Assembly (NCBI RefSeq): GCF_004102745.1
Contig: NZ_RLII01000018.1
Location: 1 to 64,000 of the forward strand
DNA length: 64,000 nucleotides
Reading direction: 5' to 3'
Origin: Acetivibrio mesophilus
Lineage (GTDB): Bacteria > Bacillota > Clostridia > Acetivibrionales > Acetivibrionaceae
The notes below the pieces were generated by a model, which was given only the letters and a program-made list of their open reading frames with translations, was not told the origin of the DNA and did not search any database. Below are positions 17,890 to 25,911 of the stretch, piece after piece. Each line of letters opens with the position of its first letter. Position 1 is the stretch's first letter. Made by a program: the position numbers and the translations under genes.

Positions 17890-18717
17890 ATGGAAATAAG
17901 AAATGCAGCAAATCCAAGGGACGTAAAGAATTATGACACTTCAAGACTAAGAGAAGAGTTTTTGATTCAGGGATTGCTTGTACCGGGAGAGATTAAGCTG
18001 GTGTATAGCCAGGTTGATAGAATGATTGCCGGTTCTGTATGCCCAATTGATCCTATTGTCCTTGAAGCAGGAAAGGAGCTGCGTGCGGAATATTTTCTTG
18101 AAAGAAGGGAAATGGGGGTTATCAATATCGGCCCCAAAGGGGTAGTAACAGTGGATGGCACTGTGTATGAACTGGATACCAGGGATGGATTATATATTGG
18201 GATGGGAGCAAAAGATGTGATTTTCTCCAGTGAAGACCCGAAAAATCCCGCAAAATTTTATTTAAACAGTACACCGGCACATTGTGCATATCCTACAGAG
18301 AAAATCGAGATAAGCAAGGCCGAACCGGCTAAAATGGGGTCCCAGGCCGAATCCAATCAGAGGACAATTTATAAGTATATTCATCCCCAAGGGGTTAAAA
18401 GCTGTCAGTTGGTTATGGGAATGACTATCTTAGAGCCGGGCAGTGTGTGGAACAGCATGCCATGCCATACCCACGACCGCAGGATGGAAGTATATCTCTA
18501 CTTTAATATGCCTGAGGATGCAGTTATGTTCCATTTCATGGGAGAACCGAACGAGACACGGCATATTGTCATGAGAAACGAGGAGGCTGTTATTTCTCCA
18601 AGCTGGTCAATACACACCGGATGCGCAACATCCAACTATACGTTTATATGGGGTATGGCTGGAGAAAATCAGGTATTCTCGGATATGGACCCGGTTCTAA
18701 TGAAGGAAATCAGATAG
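17890..18717 (+). CDS. kduI: 5-dehydro-4-deoxy-D-glucuronate isomerase
   Basis: KduI (275 residues, normal length) interconverts 5-keto-4-deoxyuronate and 2,5-diketo-3-deoxygluconate. This is the entry point for the unsaturated uronic acids that GH105 releases. The cupin fold carries the zinc-binding set in PCHTHDRRMEVYLYF (two His and one Glu) and a later His in SIHTGCATSNY. AGGAGAG precedes the ATG at a good distance. It is 12 bases upstream of kduD, the next pathway step. Confidence 0.96.
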   Translation: MEIRNAANPRDVKNYDTSRLREEFLIQGLLVPGEIKLVYSQVDRMIAGSVCPIDPIVLEAGKELRAEYFLERREMGVINIGPKGVVTVDGTVYELDTRDGLYIGMGAKDVIFSSEDPKNPAKFYLNSTPAHCAYPTEKIEISKAEPAKMGSQAESNQRTIYKYIHPQGVKSCQLVMGMTILEPGSVWNSMPCHTHDRRMEVYLYFNMPEDAVMFHFMGEPNETRHIVMRNEEAVISPSWSIHTGCATSNYTFIWGMAGENQVFSDMDPVLMKEIR

Positions 18718-18729
18718 GGGAGGAAATCT

Positions 18730-19491
18730 ATGATTCTGGATAAATTCAAGCTTGACGGAAAGGTTGCAATAGTAACTGGAGCGAACACAGGACTCGGTCA
18801 GGGAATGGCATTGGCCCTTGCGGAGGCGGGAGCAGATATTGTGGGTGTTGGTCACTCAAGCGTACCGGACATTAAGGAAGAAATTGAAGCAATGGGGAGG
18901 AAATTCCTTGGACTTACAGCAGAGCTTACAAGTACTGAACCAGTGCAGGGGATTGTGGACAGGACAGTCGAGACCTTTGGGAAAATAGACATACTCGTGA
19001 ATAATGCAGGCACAATCCGAAGGGAGGATGCCATCGATTTTACCGAGAAAGACTGGGACGATGTAATGAATGTCAATCTCAAAACCCTGTTTTTCTTAAG
19101 TCAGGCTGTCGCAAGACAGTATATTAAACAGGGAACAGGTGGGAAAATTATTAATATTGCCTCCATGTTGTCATTTCAGGGCGGAATCCGTGTACCTTCA
19201 TATACAGCCAGCAAGAGCGGTGTGATGGGGTTGACGAGACTTATGGCCAATGAATGGGCAAAATATAACATTAATGCCAATGCTATTGCACCAGGTTATA
19301 TGATAACCAACAATACTTCGGCGCTGCGTGAGGACAAGGAAAGAAATGCTTCCATCTTAGCTCGTATTCCGGCTGGAAGGTGGGGGCTACCGGAAGACCT
19401 GAAGGGGCCAGTGGTTTTCTTGGCTTCTAGTGCCTCGGATTATGTTCATGGTTATACTGTTGCAGTAGACGGTGGCTGGCTTGCAAGATAG
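18730..19491 (+). CDS. kduD: 2-dehydro-3-deoxy-D-gluconate 5-dehydrogenase
   Basis: This short-chain dehydrogenase of 253 residues reduces 2,5-diketo-3-deoxygluconate to 2-keto-3-deoxygluconate. The cofactor motif GANTGLGQG is at residues 17-25, NNAG at about 90-93, the catalytic Ser in NIASMLS, and YTASKSG provides the Tyr and Lys. The C-terminal VDGGWLAR is typical of KduD. Position directly after kduI, with GGGGAGGAAA before the ATG, supports KduD over other short-chain dehydrogenases. Confidence 0.94.
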   Translation: MILDKFKLDGKVAIVTGANTGLGQGMALALAEAGADIVGVGHSSVPDIKEEIEAMGRKFLGLTAELTSTEPVQGIVDRTVETFGKIDILVNNAGTIRREDAIDFTEKDWDDVMNVNLKTLFFLSQAVARQYIKQGTGGKIINIASMLSFQGGIRVPSYTASKSGVMGLTRLMANEWAKYNINANAIAPGYMITNNTSALREDKERNASILARIPAGRWGLPEDLKGPVVFLASSASDYVHGYTVAVDGGWLAR

Positions 19492-19537
19492 TTGCATGGT
19501 GAAAAATATAGTAGTTTTTTAGGACGGTGAGTGTCCG

Positions 19538-20392
19538 ATGGAGCAAAAATTTACAACAAGGCAATACATGATTGAGAGTGATTTTGAGTTTTTTCATAAC
19601 AGAGATATGTCTCTTTTTGAGGTGGATTACCACAGCCATGATTTTTATGAAGTGTATTTCTTTATATCGGGCTATGTGACTTACTTCATTGAGGGAAAAG
19701 CTTACAAGTTAAAGCCTGGGGATATCATTCTGGTAAACAATAAGGAGTTACACAAGCTGGTTATCGGAAGCGGCGCGGTGTATGACCGTATAGTTATATG
19801 GATTGATCCTGGATATATAGCAAGACTTTGCACTGATAAAACAGATTTGTTTATGTGCTTTGAATATACTTCGCAAAAAAAATACAACTTGCTCCGTCCC
19901 AGTATTGAAAATCTGACTTACCTCAGAAGTATTGTCGCAAAGTTGGAAACGGCCAGCAGAAGTACGGTGTTCGGCAGTGACATATTGAAAAAAGTGTATT
20001 TGAACGAATTGATTGTTTACCTTAACAGGGCATACCTCGAAACATCGGAAGAGGAGATTGAGGCAGATATTGATAATAATCCGGTTATTAATGAGGTCAT
20101 AAAATACATCAATTCCAGTATCGATGAAGAGATTACGTTAGATAAGCTCGCCGGGCAGTTTTTTATCAGCAAGTATCATTTGTTGCGGGAATTTAAAAAA
20201 TATACCGGATATACTATTCATAATTATATTCAAAAGAAGCGTCTTATAATGGCAAGAGCGCTGCTTAGAGATGGAGCAAAGATAATGGATGCAGCAATGC
20301 GTTGCGGTTTTGGTAACTATTCGAGTTTTAACCGAGCATTTAAAAAGGAATATAGTATATCTCCAAGGGAGTATTGTAGCCAATTCGCTTAG
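19538..20392 (+). CDS. AraC family transcriptional regulator with cupin sensor domain
   Basis: The 284-residue protein has an N-terminal cupin domain (FEVDYHSHDFYEVYFFISG, KPGDIILVNNKELH) and a C-terminal AraC double helix-turn-helix (KLAGQFFISKYHLLREFKK; MRCGFGNYSSFNRAFKKEY; SPREYC). It lies inside the uronate gene string, between kduD and kdgA. It is therefore likely to control the kdu/kdg genes in response to a uronate intermediate. It is distantly similar in layout to the AraC protein at 13786-14652, so the locus has two such regulators besides YesN. Confidence 0.88.
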   Translation: MEQKFTTRQYMIESDFEFFHNRDMSLFEVDYHSHDFYEVYFFISGYVTYFIEGKAYKLKPGDIILVNNKELHKLVIGSGAVYDRIVIWIDPGYIARLCTDKTDLFMCFEYTSQKKYNLLRPSIENLTYLRSIVAKLETASRSTVFGSDILKKVYLNELIVYLNRAYLETSEEEIEADIDNNPVINEVIKYINSSIDEEITLDKLAGQFFISKYHLLREFKKYTGYTIHNYIQKKRLIMARALLRDGAKIMDAAMRCGFGNYSSFNRAFKKEYSISPREYCSQFA

Positions 20393-20454
20393 CCTAGAGA
20401 GTTAGGTGGAGGATGAAGACACAGATAAATTTTTAATAGCAGGGAGTGGGTCTA

Positions 20455-21102
20455 ATGGACAAAAGTGAAGTAATACATAGGATATGTGAATGTGGAGTGG
20501 TAGCGGTAGTCAGGGCAGAGAATGCAGAACAGGCGTTGAAGATTGCCGATGCATGTGTTAAGGCAGGAATCGCTGGAATTGAGGTTACCTATACTGTACC
20601 GGGAGCAACTGATGTAATAAAATCATTATCTGAAACCTATAAAAACGGTGAAATTATCATCGGTGCAGGAACTGTTTTGGACCCGGAGACTGCCAGAACA
20701 GCAATTCTCGCTGGTGCGAGTTTTGTAGTCAGCCCCTGTCTTAATACCTCGGTTGTCGAGATTTGCAACAGGTATCAGATAGCTTGTATGCCGGGTGCTA
20801 TGACTATCAAGGAAGTGGTGGAATGTATGCAGGCTGGTGCGGATATTGTAAAGGTTTTTCCGGGAGAACTCTACGGACCGGCAATTATAAAAGCAATTAA
20901 AGGGCCTCTTCCATATGCAAAACTGATGCCTACCGGAGGAGTAAGTCTCGACAATGTGGATGCATGGATAATGGCAGGATGTGTTGCTGTGGGAGTTGGA
21001 GGAAATCTTACCGCCGGAGCAAAAAAAGGAGACTATCAGTCAATCTCGGATATTGGCAGAAAGTTTGTTGAAAAAGTAGCAGAAGCTCGTGTAAAGCAAT
21101 AA
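20455..21102 (+). CDS. kdgA: 2-keto-3-deoxy-6-phosphogluconate aldolase (KDPG/KHG aldolase)
   Basis: This class I aldolase of 215 residues splits 2-keto-3-deoxy-6-phosphogluconate into pyruvate and glyceraldehyde 3-phosphate. It is also commonly active on 4-hydroxy-2-oxoglutarate. The Schiff-base Lys is in ADIVKVFPGE; GIEVTYTVPGA and the phosphate-binding LMPTGGVSLDN are visible. The ATG at 20455 has AGGGAG eight bases upstream; an in-frame GTG at 20446 overlaps that SD and is rejected. The next gene, kdgK, makes its substrate. Confidence 0.94.
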   Translation: MDKSEVIHRICECGVVAVVRAENAEQALKIADACVKAGIAGIEVTYTVPGATDVIKSLSETYKNGEIIIGAGTVLDPETARTAILAGASFVVSPCLNTSVVEICNRYQIACMPGAMTIKEVVECMQAGADIVKVFPGELYGPAIIKAIKGPLPYAKLMPTGGVSLDNVDAWIMAGCVAVGVGGNLTAGAKKGDYQSISDIGRKFVEKVAEARVKQ

Positions 21103-21126
21103 TTCATTATTGAGGGGGAGTAAAAA

Positions 21127-22227
21127 GTGTCGGTTTTAAATGTAAAGCAGCAAGGAAGTTGTAAATATGATTGCATCTCATTAGGAGAGGTTATGCTGAG
21201 ACTTGACCCGGGTGACGGCAGAATAAAAAACACAAGGGAGTTTAGAGTATGGGAAGGCGGAGGAGAATATAATGTTTCCCGAGGCCTTAGAAAATGCTTT
21301 GGACTTACCACTGCTATAGTAACAGCCCTTGCAGATAATGAAGTCGGCAGATTGGTGGAGGACCTTATGCTGCAGGGAGGTGTAGACGTATCCTTGGTTA
21401 AATGGGTGCCCTATGACGGAATAGGGCGTACTGTGCGCAATGGATTGAATTTCACGGAGAGAGGCTTTGGAATCCGTGGCGCACTGGGAGTTTCAGACAG
21501 AGGCAATACTGCGGCATCACAGCTAAAGAAGGGTGATATTGACTGGGAATATATCTTTGGGACCCTTGGAGCACGTTGGTTCCATACCGGAGGAATATTT
21601 GCTGCGCTTTCAGATACAACACCGGATGTAGTAATAGAGGCGGTGAAGGTGGCTAAAAAGCATGGAACCATTGTGTCCTATGATTTAAATTACAGACCGT
21701 CACTGTGGAGTTACATCGGAGGTAAGGCGCGGGCACAGGAGGTAAATCGTGAAATCGCATCCTACGTCGATGTAATGATAGGGAATGAAGAAGACTTTAC
21801 AGCGTGTCTTGGTTTTGAAGTTGAAGGGAATGACGAAAATTTACAGGAGCTCAATTTGAGTGGATATGAAAAAATGATAAATCAGGTAGTGAAAACCTAT
21901 CCAAACTTTAAGATTGTTGCAACAACTCTTCGGACGGTCAAAACAGCCACAATTAATGACTGGAGTGCTATCTGCTGGGTAGGCGGACAAGTATATAAGG
22001 CCAATGAATACAATAGTCTTGAAATATATGATCGCGTGGGTGGCGGAGACAGTTTTGCATCAGGACTTGTATACGGGTTGATGACGATGGATGACCCGCA
22101 AAAAGCTCTTAATTGTGGTGTTGCCCATGGTGCCCTTGCAATGACAACACCTGGTGATACATCCATGGCAAGTCTCAAAGAGGTCGAAAATGTAATGAAA
22201 GGTGCGGGAGCTCGGGTACAAAGATAA
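21127..22227 (+). CDS. kdgK: 2-dehydro-3-deoxygluconokinase
   Basis: This PfkB-family sugar kinase phosphorylates 2-keto-3-deoxygluconate with ATP to give KDPG for KdgA. The C-terminal PfkB signature DRVGGGDSFASGLVYG contains the catalytic Asp. The N-terminal GEVMLRLDPGDGRI and GGGEYNVSRGL are typical of KDG kinases. It has 366 residues, slightly longer than many KdgK proteins. The GTG start follows GAGGGGGAG by about seven bases. It is the last gene of the uronate block and is followed by a strong hairpin. Confidence 0.92.
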   Translation: MSVLNVKQQGSCKYDCISLGEVMLRLDPGDGRIKNTREFRVWEGGGEYNVSRGLRKCFGLTTAIVTALADNEVGRLVEDLMLQGGVDVSLVKWVPYDGIGRTVRNGLNFTERGFGIRGALGVSDRGNTAASQLKKGDIDWEYIFGTLGARWFHTGGIFAALSDTTPDVVIEAVKVAKKHGTIVSYDLNYRPSLWSYIGGKARAQEVNREIASYVDVMIGNEEDFTACLGFEVEGNDENLQELNLSGYEKMINQVVKTYPNFKIVATTLRTVKTATINDWSAICWVGGQVYKANEYNSLEIYDRVGGGDSFASGLVYGLMTMDDPQKALNCGVAHGALAMTTPGDTSMASLKEVENVMKGAGARVQR

Positions 22228-22260
22228 ACTGCAAAATCCCATTAATTTCATATAGATTAA

Positions 22261-22318
22261 TGAAGCACAGACAATGAGAATCTGGATTTTAGAACAGGAT
22301 TTCATTGTCTGTGTTTCA
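22261..22318 (+). terminator. strong hairpin after kdgK
   Basis: TGAAGCACAGACAATGA at 22261-22277 pairs along its full length (one G-U pair) with 22302-22318 around a 24-base loop. No proper T-run follows, so it may act as an mRNA-stabilising 3' end or an imperfect terminator of the uronate operon. Confidence 0.6.
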
Positions 22319-22500
22319 TGTTTAGGTACCTGATTCTGTATAAAGTATTAGAAAACGAGTAAATGATTGACCAAAGAAAACTGAATATGATAAAATACGG
22401 GATATACCCGTATCTACTAACATTAATTCCTAAAGTTCTTGCTTGAAATTATTTAGGATAATTATTGATGATATAAAGCTTATATTAAGGAGTTTAGTAT

Positions 22501-22746
22501 ATGAAGAAATTTTTCCGCAATTGGGTTACTTGGAAACATATTGTTTTTTGCTTTTCTATTTGGTTATTGATTAAAATCGTTGCCACTAGTATTAATCAAG
22601 CTTCTATAGGTGTAATTGGTTCAGCAGATGGACCAACGTCAATACTTATTGCAGGAAATATATATCCTCATATAATAAGTTGTATATTATTAATTGTTGT
22701 GTTAGCATTATATATACCGTTAAAGAAAGCATTTGGAAGAAATTAG
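22501..22746 (+). CDS. small membrane protein with Na+-decarboxylase beta-like GSADGPT motif
   Basis: The protein has 81 residues: a short basic N-terminus, a hydrophobic segment (about 13-29), then GVIGSADGPTSILIAG (about 38-53), and a second hydrophobic segment (about 56-74). The GGADGPT-like motif is characteristic of the beta subunits of sodium-pumping decarboxylases (OadB/GcdB), which have about 370-430 residues and many more spans. Here only the motif and two spans remain, yet the gene has a good SD (AAGGAG, eight bases before the ATG) and its own stop. It therefore looks like a genuine small protein and not a fragment. Function unknown. It converges on the histidine kinase gene with ten bases between. 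Confidence 0.65.
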   Translation: MKKFFRNWVTWKHIVFCFSIWLLIKIVATSINQASIGVIGSADGPTSILIAGNIYPHIISCILLIVVLALYIPLKKAFGRN

Positions 22747-22756
22747 ATAAAAATAC

Positions 22757-23986
22757 TCATGACGAGTATGGGAAATCCTTTGACGATACTTTCTGTGGCA
22801 GAGATATTGTAAATTCCGTTCCTTTTGATACTTCACTTATAACTTTAATGGTTCCCTTATGCTCATTTACTATGCATTTGGCAATAGCCAAGCCAAGTCC
22901 CGCGCCTCCGTGATTTCTTGAACGGGATTTATCAACTCTATGAAATCTGTCAAAAATCTTGTCAATATGCTCTTTGGGAATACCTTCTCCCGTGTCGCGG
23001 ACAGACAGTTGAACGGTGCTGACATCTGATTTTAGCTTTAGTTCAATTTCTCCTCCGCTTCCTGTGTATTTTATTGAATTATCCAACAATATTGATAGGA
23101 GTTGTTTTATTCGAAATTCGTTGCCGTAGAAAATAATATTGTCTTTAGTGTCCAAACGTAGTTTTAGGCCTTTCTTTTCGCAAAGAAGTATAAAATTATT
23201 AAAAACTTTATGCAAAAGCTTGCTTAAGTCAAAATACTCTTTGGGCATTTCATCTTCAGAATCCGCCCTTGCCAGAAACAATAAATCGTCAATAAGTTTT
23301 TTCATGCGATCCAATTCGTTTTGGATGTTGTCCAGCCACTTTTTCTGACTGCCGATAGTTTCATTTTCGTTTTCCATTACTATTTCAAGATTGGAATTTA
23401 CTACTGCAAGGGGTGTTCTCAGTTCATGGGATGCATCTGCAATAAAAACTGTCTGTTTTTCCCAGGATATTTTTATTGGTTTGATGGCTCTGTTTGCGAG
23501 GAAAAGACTTGTTGTAAAAACCAGTACTATGGATAATAAAACAATGTAGATACTAATCACAATAAGAGGTTTGTACATTTTTTCTTCTACACTGTAATCA
23601 AGAAATACAATAATATGACCATACTCTTTGGGAATTTTCAAGAATTTAAATTTGAATTTGTCATTTGCAATTTTCCCATGTGTTACATCTCTTTCTATTA
23701 CTTTTTCTTTAAATGCCTTCATGTCTTCATTGGAAATATTAATATTCATTAAATACCCAACAATTTCTTCCGAGGTGTTTATTTTGATAAAAAAGAATCT
23801 GACTAGTCCAGAGTCAAAATTTGAATTAAGTTTCTCTTCGTTTGCAATGGAATACAGTATTATATCAGCCTGAAATTTTAGAAAACCTTTCATCGACAAA
23901 TATATTCCGAAAAAAATAATAAGCAGTACAGTTGTTAGGCTAACAATATTGGTCAAGATAAATTTAATCTTAAGTTTTCGGAACAT
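22757..23986 (-). CDS. sensor histidine kinase (HisKA/HATPase_c)
   Basis: The 409-residue kinase has two membrane spans (about 9-31 and 140-163) with an extracytoplasmic loop of about 105 residues. It has a HisKA domain with phospho-accepting His187 in DASHELRTPL and an ATPase domain with N-box NSIKY, DTGEGIP and GGAGLGLAI. It is the partner of the OmpR-type regulator encoded immediately upstream (one base between them) and starts after GGAGGTATTAT. The signal is unknown. The small membrane protein at 22501-22746 and a dockerin-bearing esterase are its neighbours. Confidence 0.93.
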   Translation of the reverse strand: MFRKLKIKFILTNIVSLTTVLLIIFFGIYLSMKGFLKFQADIILYSIANEEKLNSNFDSGLVRFFFIKINTSEEIVGYLMNINISNEDMKAFKEKVIERDVTHGKIANDKFKFKFLKIPKEYGHIIVFLDYSVEEKMYKPLIVISIYIVLLSIVLVFTTSLFLANRAIKPIKISWEKQTVFIADASHELRTPLAVVNSNLEIVMENENETIGSQKKWLDNIQNELDRMKKLIDDLLFLARADSEDEMPKEYFDLSKLLHKVFNNFILLCEKKGLKLRLDTKDNIIFYGNEFRIKQLLSILLDNSIKYTGSGGEIELKLKSDVSTVQLSVRDTGEGIPKEHIDKIFDRFHRVDKSRSRNHGGAGLGLAIAKCIVNEHKGTIKVISEVSKGTEFTISLPQKVSSKDFPYSS

Positions 23987-23987
23987 A

Positions 23988-24665
23988 TTATAATACCTCC
24001 TTCAAGCAATAACCTCTTGCTCTGATGGTTTCAATTACAATTCCACAGTCTGATTTTGCAAGCTTTTTTCTAAGATATGAGAGATATACTTCAATATTAT
24101 TAAGCTCTATATCTGCTTGAAAACCCCAAATTCTTTCTAAAAGCTGTTCTTTTGAAACAACTATGTTTTTATTTTTAGCTAGTATCTCAAGAATCTGAGA
24201 TTCCTTTGAGGTAAGTTTTATGGTTCGACCATTTGCATTTATTTCTCCCTTTATATAATTAAATCTCATATTTCCTATATTTATCTCTTCATTTACTAAT
24301 ATTTCACTTTGTCTTCTTCCTAAAGCCCGTATTCTTGCAAGCAATTCACTTTTGGAGAAGGGTTTTGTTAAATAATCGTCTGCTCCGCTATCAAGACCTT
24401 CAACCCTATTTTTTATAGAATCTTTCGCTGTCAGAATGAGAACAGGAGTTGTGATTCCCTGTTTTCTTAGTTCTATAAGAACATCAAGCCCATTTTTTCC
24501 AGGCAGCATTCTATCGAGGATAATAACATTGTACATCTCTGTTTCCGCCATTTGCTGACCTGTTATTCCGTCAAAAGCGACATCAACTATATAATTATTT
24601 TTTTTTAAAGTATGTACAAGTGCTTCAGAAAGACGTACTTCATCTTCAACAAGCAGTATTCTCAT
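23988..24665 (-). CDS. OmpR/PhoB-type response regulator
   Basis: The protein has 225 residues. The receiver domain has the acidic pair near the start (MRILLVEDE), phospho-acceptor Asp51 in IILDRMLPG and the conserved Lys in YLTKPF. The C-terminal winged helix (about 125-222) shows LTSKESQILEILAKN and ERIWGFQADIELNNIEVYLSYLRKK. I start at the ATG at 24665. An in-frame ATG twelve bases upstream sits against the SD-like GAAAGGA and would lengthen the usual MRILLVEDE beginning. It forms an operon with the downstream histidine kinase; target genes cannot be read. Confidence 0.93.
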   Translation of the reverse strand: MRILLVEDEVRLSEALVHTLKKNNYIVDVAFDGITGQQMAETEMYNVIILDRMLPGKNGLDVLIELRKQGITTPVLILTAKDSIKNRVEGLDSGADDYLTKPFSKSELLARIRALGRRQSEILVNEEINIGNMRFNYIKGEINANGRTIKLTSKESQILEILAKNKNIVVSKEQLLERIWGFQADIELNNIEVYLSYLRKKLAKSDCGIVIETIRARGYCLKEVL

Positions 24666-24892
24666 TTCTATTTCCATTCCTTTCGCAAGATTGAGAGACC
24701 AAATATACCAATACCTTTTATTTCACAATTCTATTATACAATAGTCAAAAGGAAATAGATTAGAATATTTAATAAAATTGTCTGAATGGTTTGTAGAAAA
24801 AATACTTTTATGTTTTTTAAGAAAAGATTAAGAATATTTTTTTAAAATGGTTTTATATCCAAAATATATATTTTTTATAGGGAGGAGATAAG

Positions 24893-25843
24893 ATGTTCAA
24901 ATTGAGGAATTTGGCAGCAAAAGTATTATCAACTCTGTTGGTCAGCATTATGGTTGTAGGGGTGATGGGAATAGAATCGCCGGCTGCGTCAAAAACTCTA
25001 AAAATTATGCCGGTTGGAGATTCCTGCACCGCCGGTATGGGAGACGGGGAGATGGGTTCTTACCGTACCGATTTATACAGACTTTTAACAGATGCCGGTC
25101 TTAGTATTGACTTTGTAGGCTCACAAAGGGGAGGACCCAGTCATTTGCCCGATAAAGATAATGAAGGTCATTCCGGCTGGACGATTCCCCAGATAGCAAG
25201 CAATATTAACAACTGGCTTAATACCTATGACCCTGATGTAGTGTTCCTCTGGATTGGTGGAAATGACATGTTTGTAAGCGGCGGTAATCCGAATCCAACA
25301 GGTCTTAGCAATTTAATAGACCAGATTTTCACTGTCAAACCCAATATAACATTGTTTGTGTCTGATTATTATCCGTGGCCTGAAATGGTGAAGCAGTATA
25401 ATGCGTTAATTCCGGGAATAGTTCAACAGAAGGCCAATGAAGGTAAGAAGGTTTATTTTGTCAAATTAAGCGATATCCAATTTAATAGAAACACCGATAT
25501 TTCTGGGGATGGTTTGCACTTAAGTACTACAGGATACACAAAAATTGCAAATCTCTGGTATAAATATACGATCGACGTGCTAAAATCTTTGGCAGGCAAC
25601 GTACAACCAACTCCTACTCCAACTTCTATCCCAACTCCATCAAATCCACCCCAAGGTAAAAAAGGTGATATTAATTCGGATGGTAAAGTCAATTCAACGG
25701 ATTATAGCCTTTTAAAAAGGTATGTATTAAAAATCGTAAATGAAAACTCAATAAATGTAGCAAATGCAGATATGAATGATGATGGCAAGATTAACTCTAC
25801 AGACTGTTCCGTATTAAAAAGAGTGCTTCTAAAAATCATGTAG
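24893..25843 (+). CDS. secreted SGNH/CE3-type esterase with type I dockerin
   Basis: This is a cellulosomal esterase of 316 residues. A signal peptide (about 1-32) is followed by an SGNH hydrolase domain with nucleophile Ser44 in [20 protein letters not shown] with the oxyanion Asn, and Asp206/His209 in DGLHLS. A Pro/Thr linker (about 236-252) leads to a type I dockerin (about 258-316) with two Ca-binding repeats starting [13 protein letters not shown] and [12 protein letters not shown]. The pattern fits carbohydrate esterase family 3 (acetyl xylan esterases). The dockerin would attach it to a cohesin of a scaffoldin. GGGAGGAGA precedes the ATG. Substrate is inferred. Confidence 0.92.
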   Translation: MFKLRNLAAKVLSTLLVSIMVVGVMGIESPAASKTLKIMPVGDSCTAGMGDGEMGSYRTDLYRLLTDAGLSIDFVGSQRGGPSHLPDKDNEGHSGWTIPQIASNINNWLNTYDPDVVFLWIGGNDMFVSGGNPNPTGLSNLIDQIFTVKPNITLFVSDYYPWPEMVKQYNALIPGIVQQKANEGKKVYFVKLSDIQFNRNTDISGDGLHLSTTGYTKIANLWYKYTIDVLKSLAGNVQPTPTPTSIPTPSNPPQGKKGDINSDGKVNSTDYSLLKRYVLKIVNENSINVANADMNDDGKINSTDCSVLKRVLLKIM

Positions 25844-25911
25844 GTTTTTAAGTGCTGTGAGAAGGCATATTGTGATATTCACAAAAGCCTTCTCATTGCC
25901 TATAGCAACAA

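Noticed and set aside
22501-22746. Decayed fragment of a full oadB gene
   Set aside because: No further decarboxylase sequence is found on either side in any frame, and the gene has its own SD and stop.
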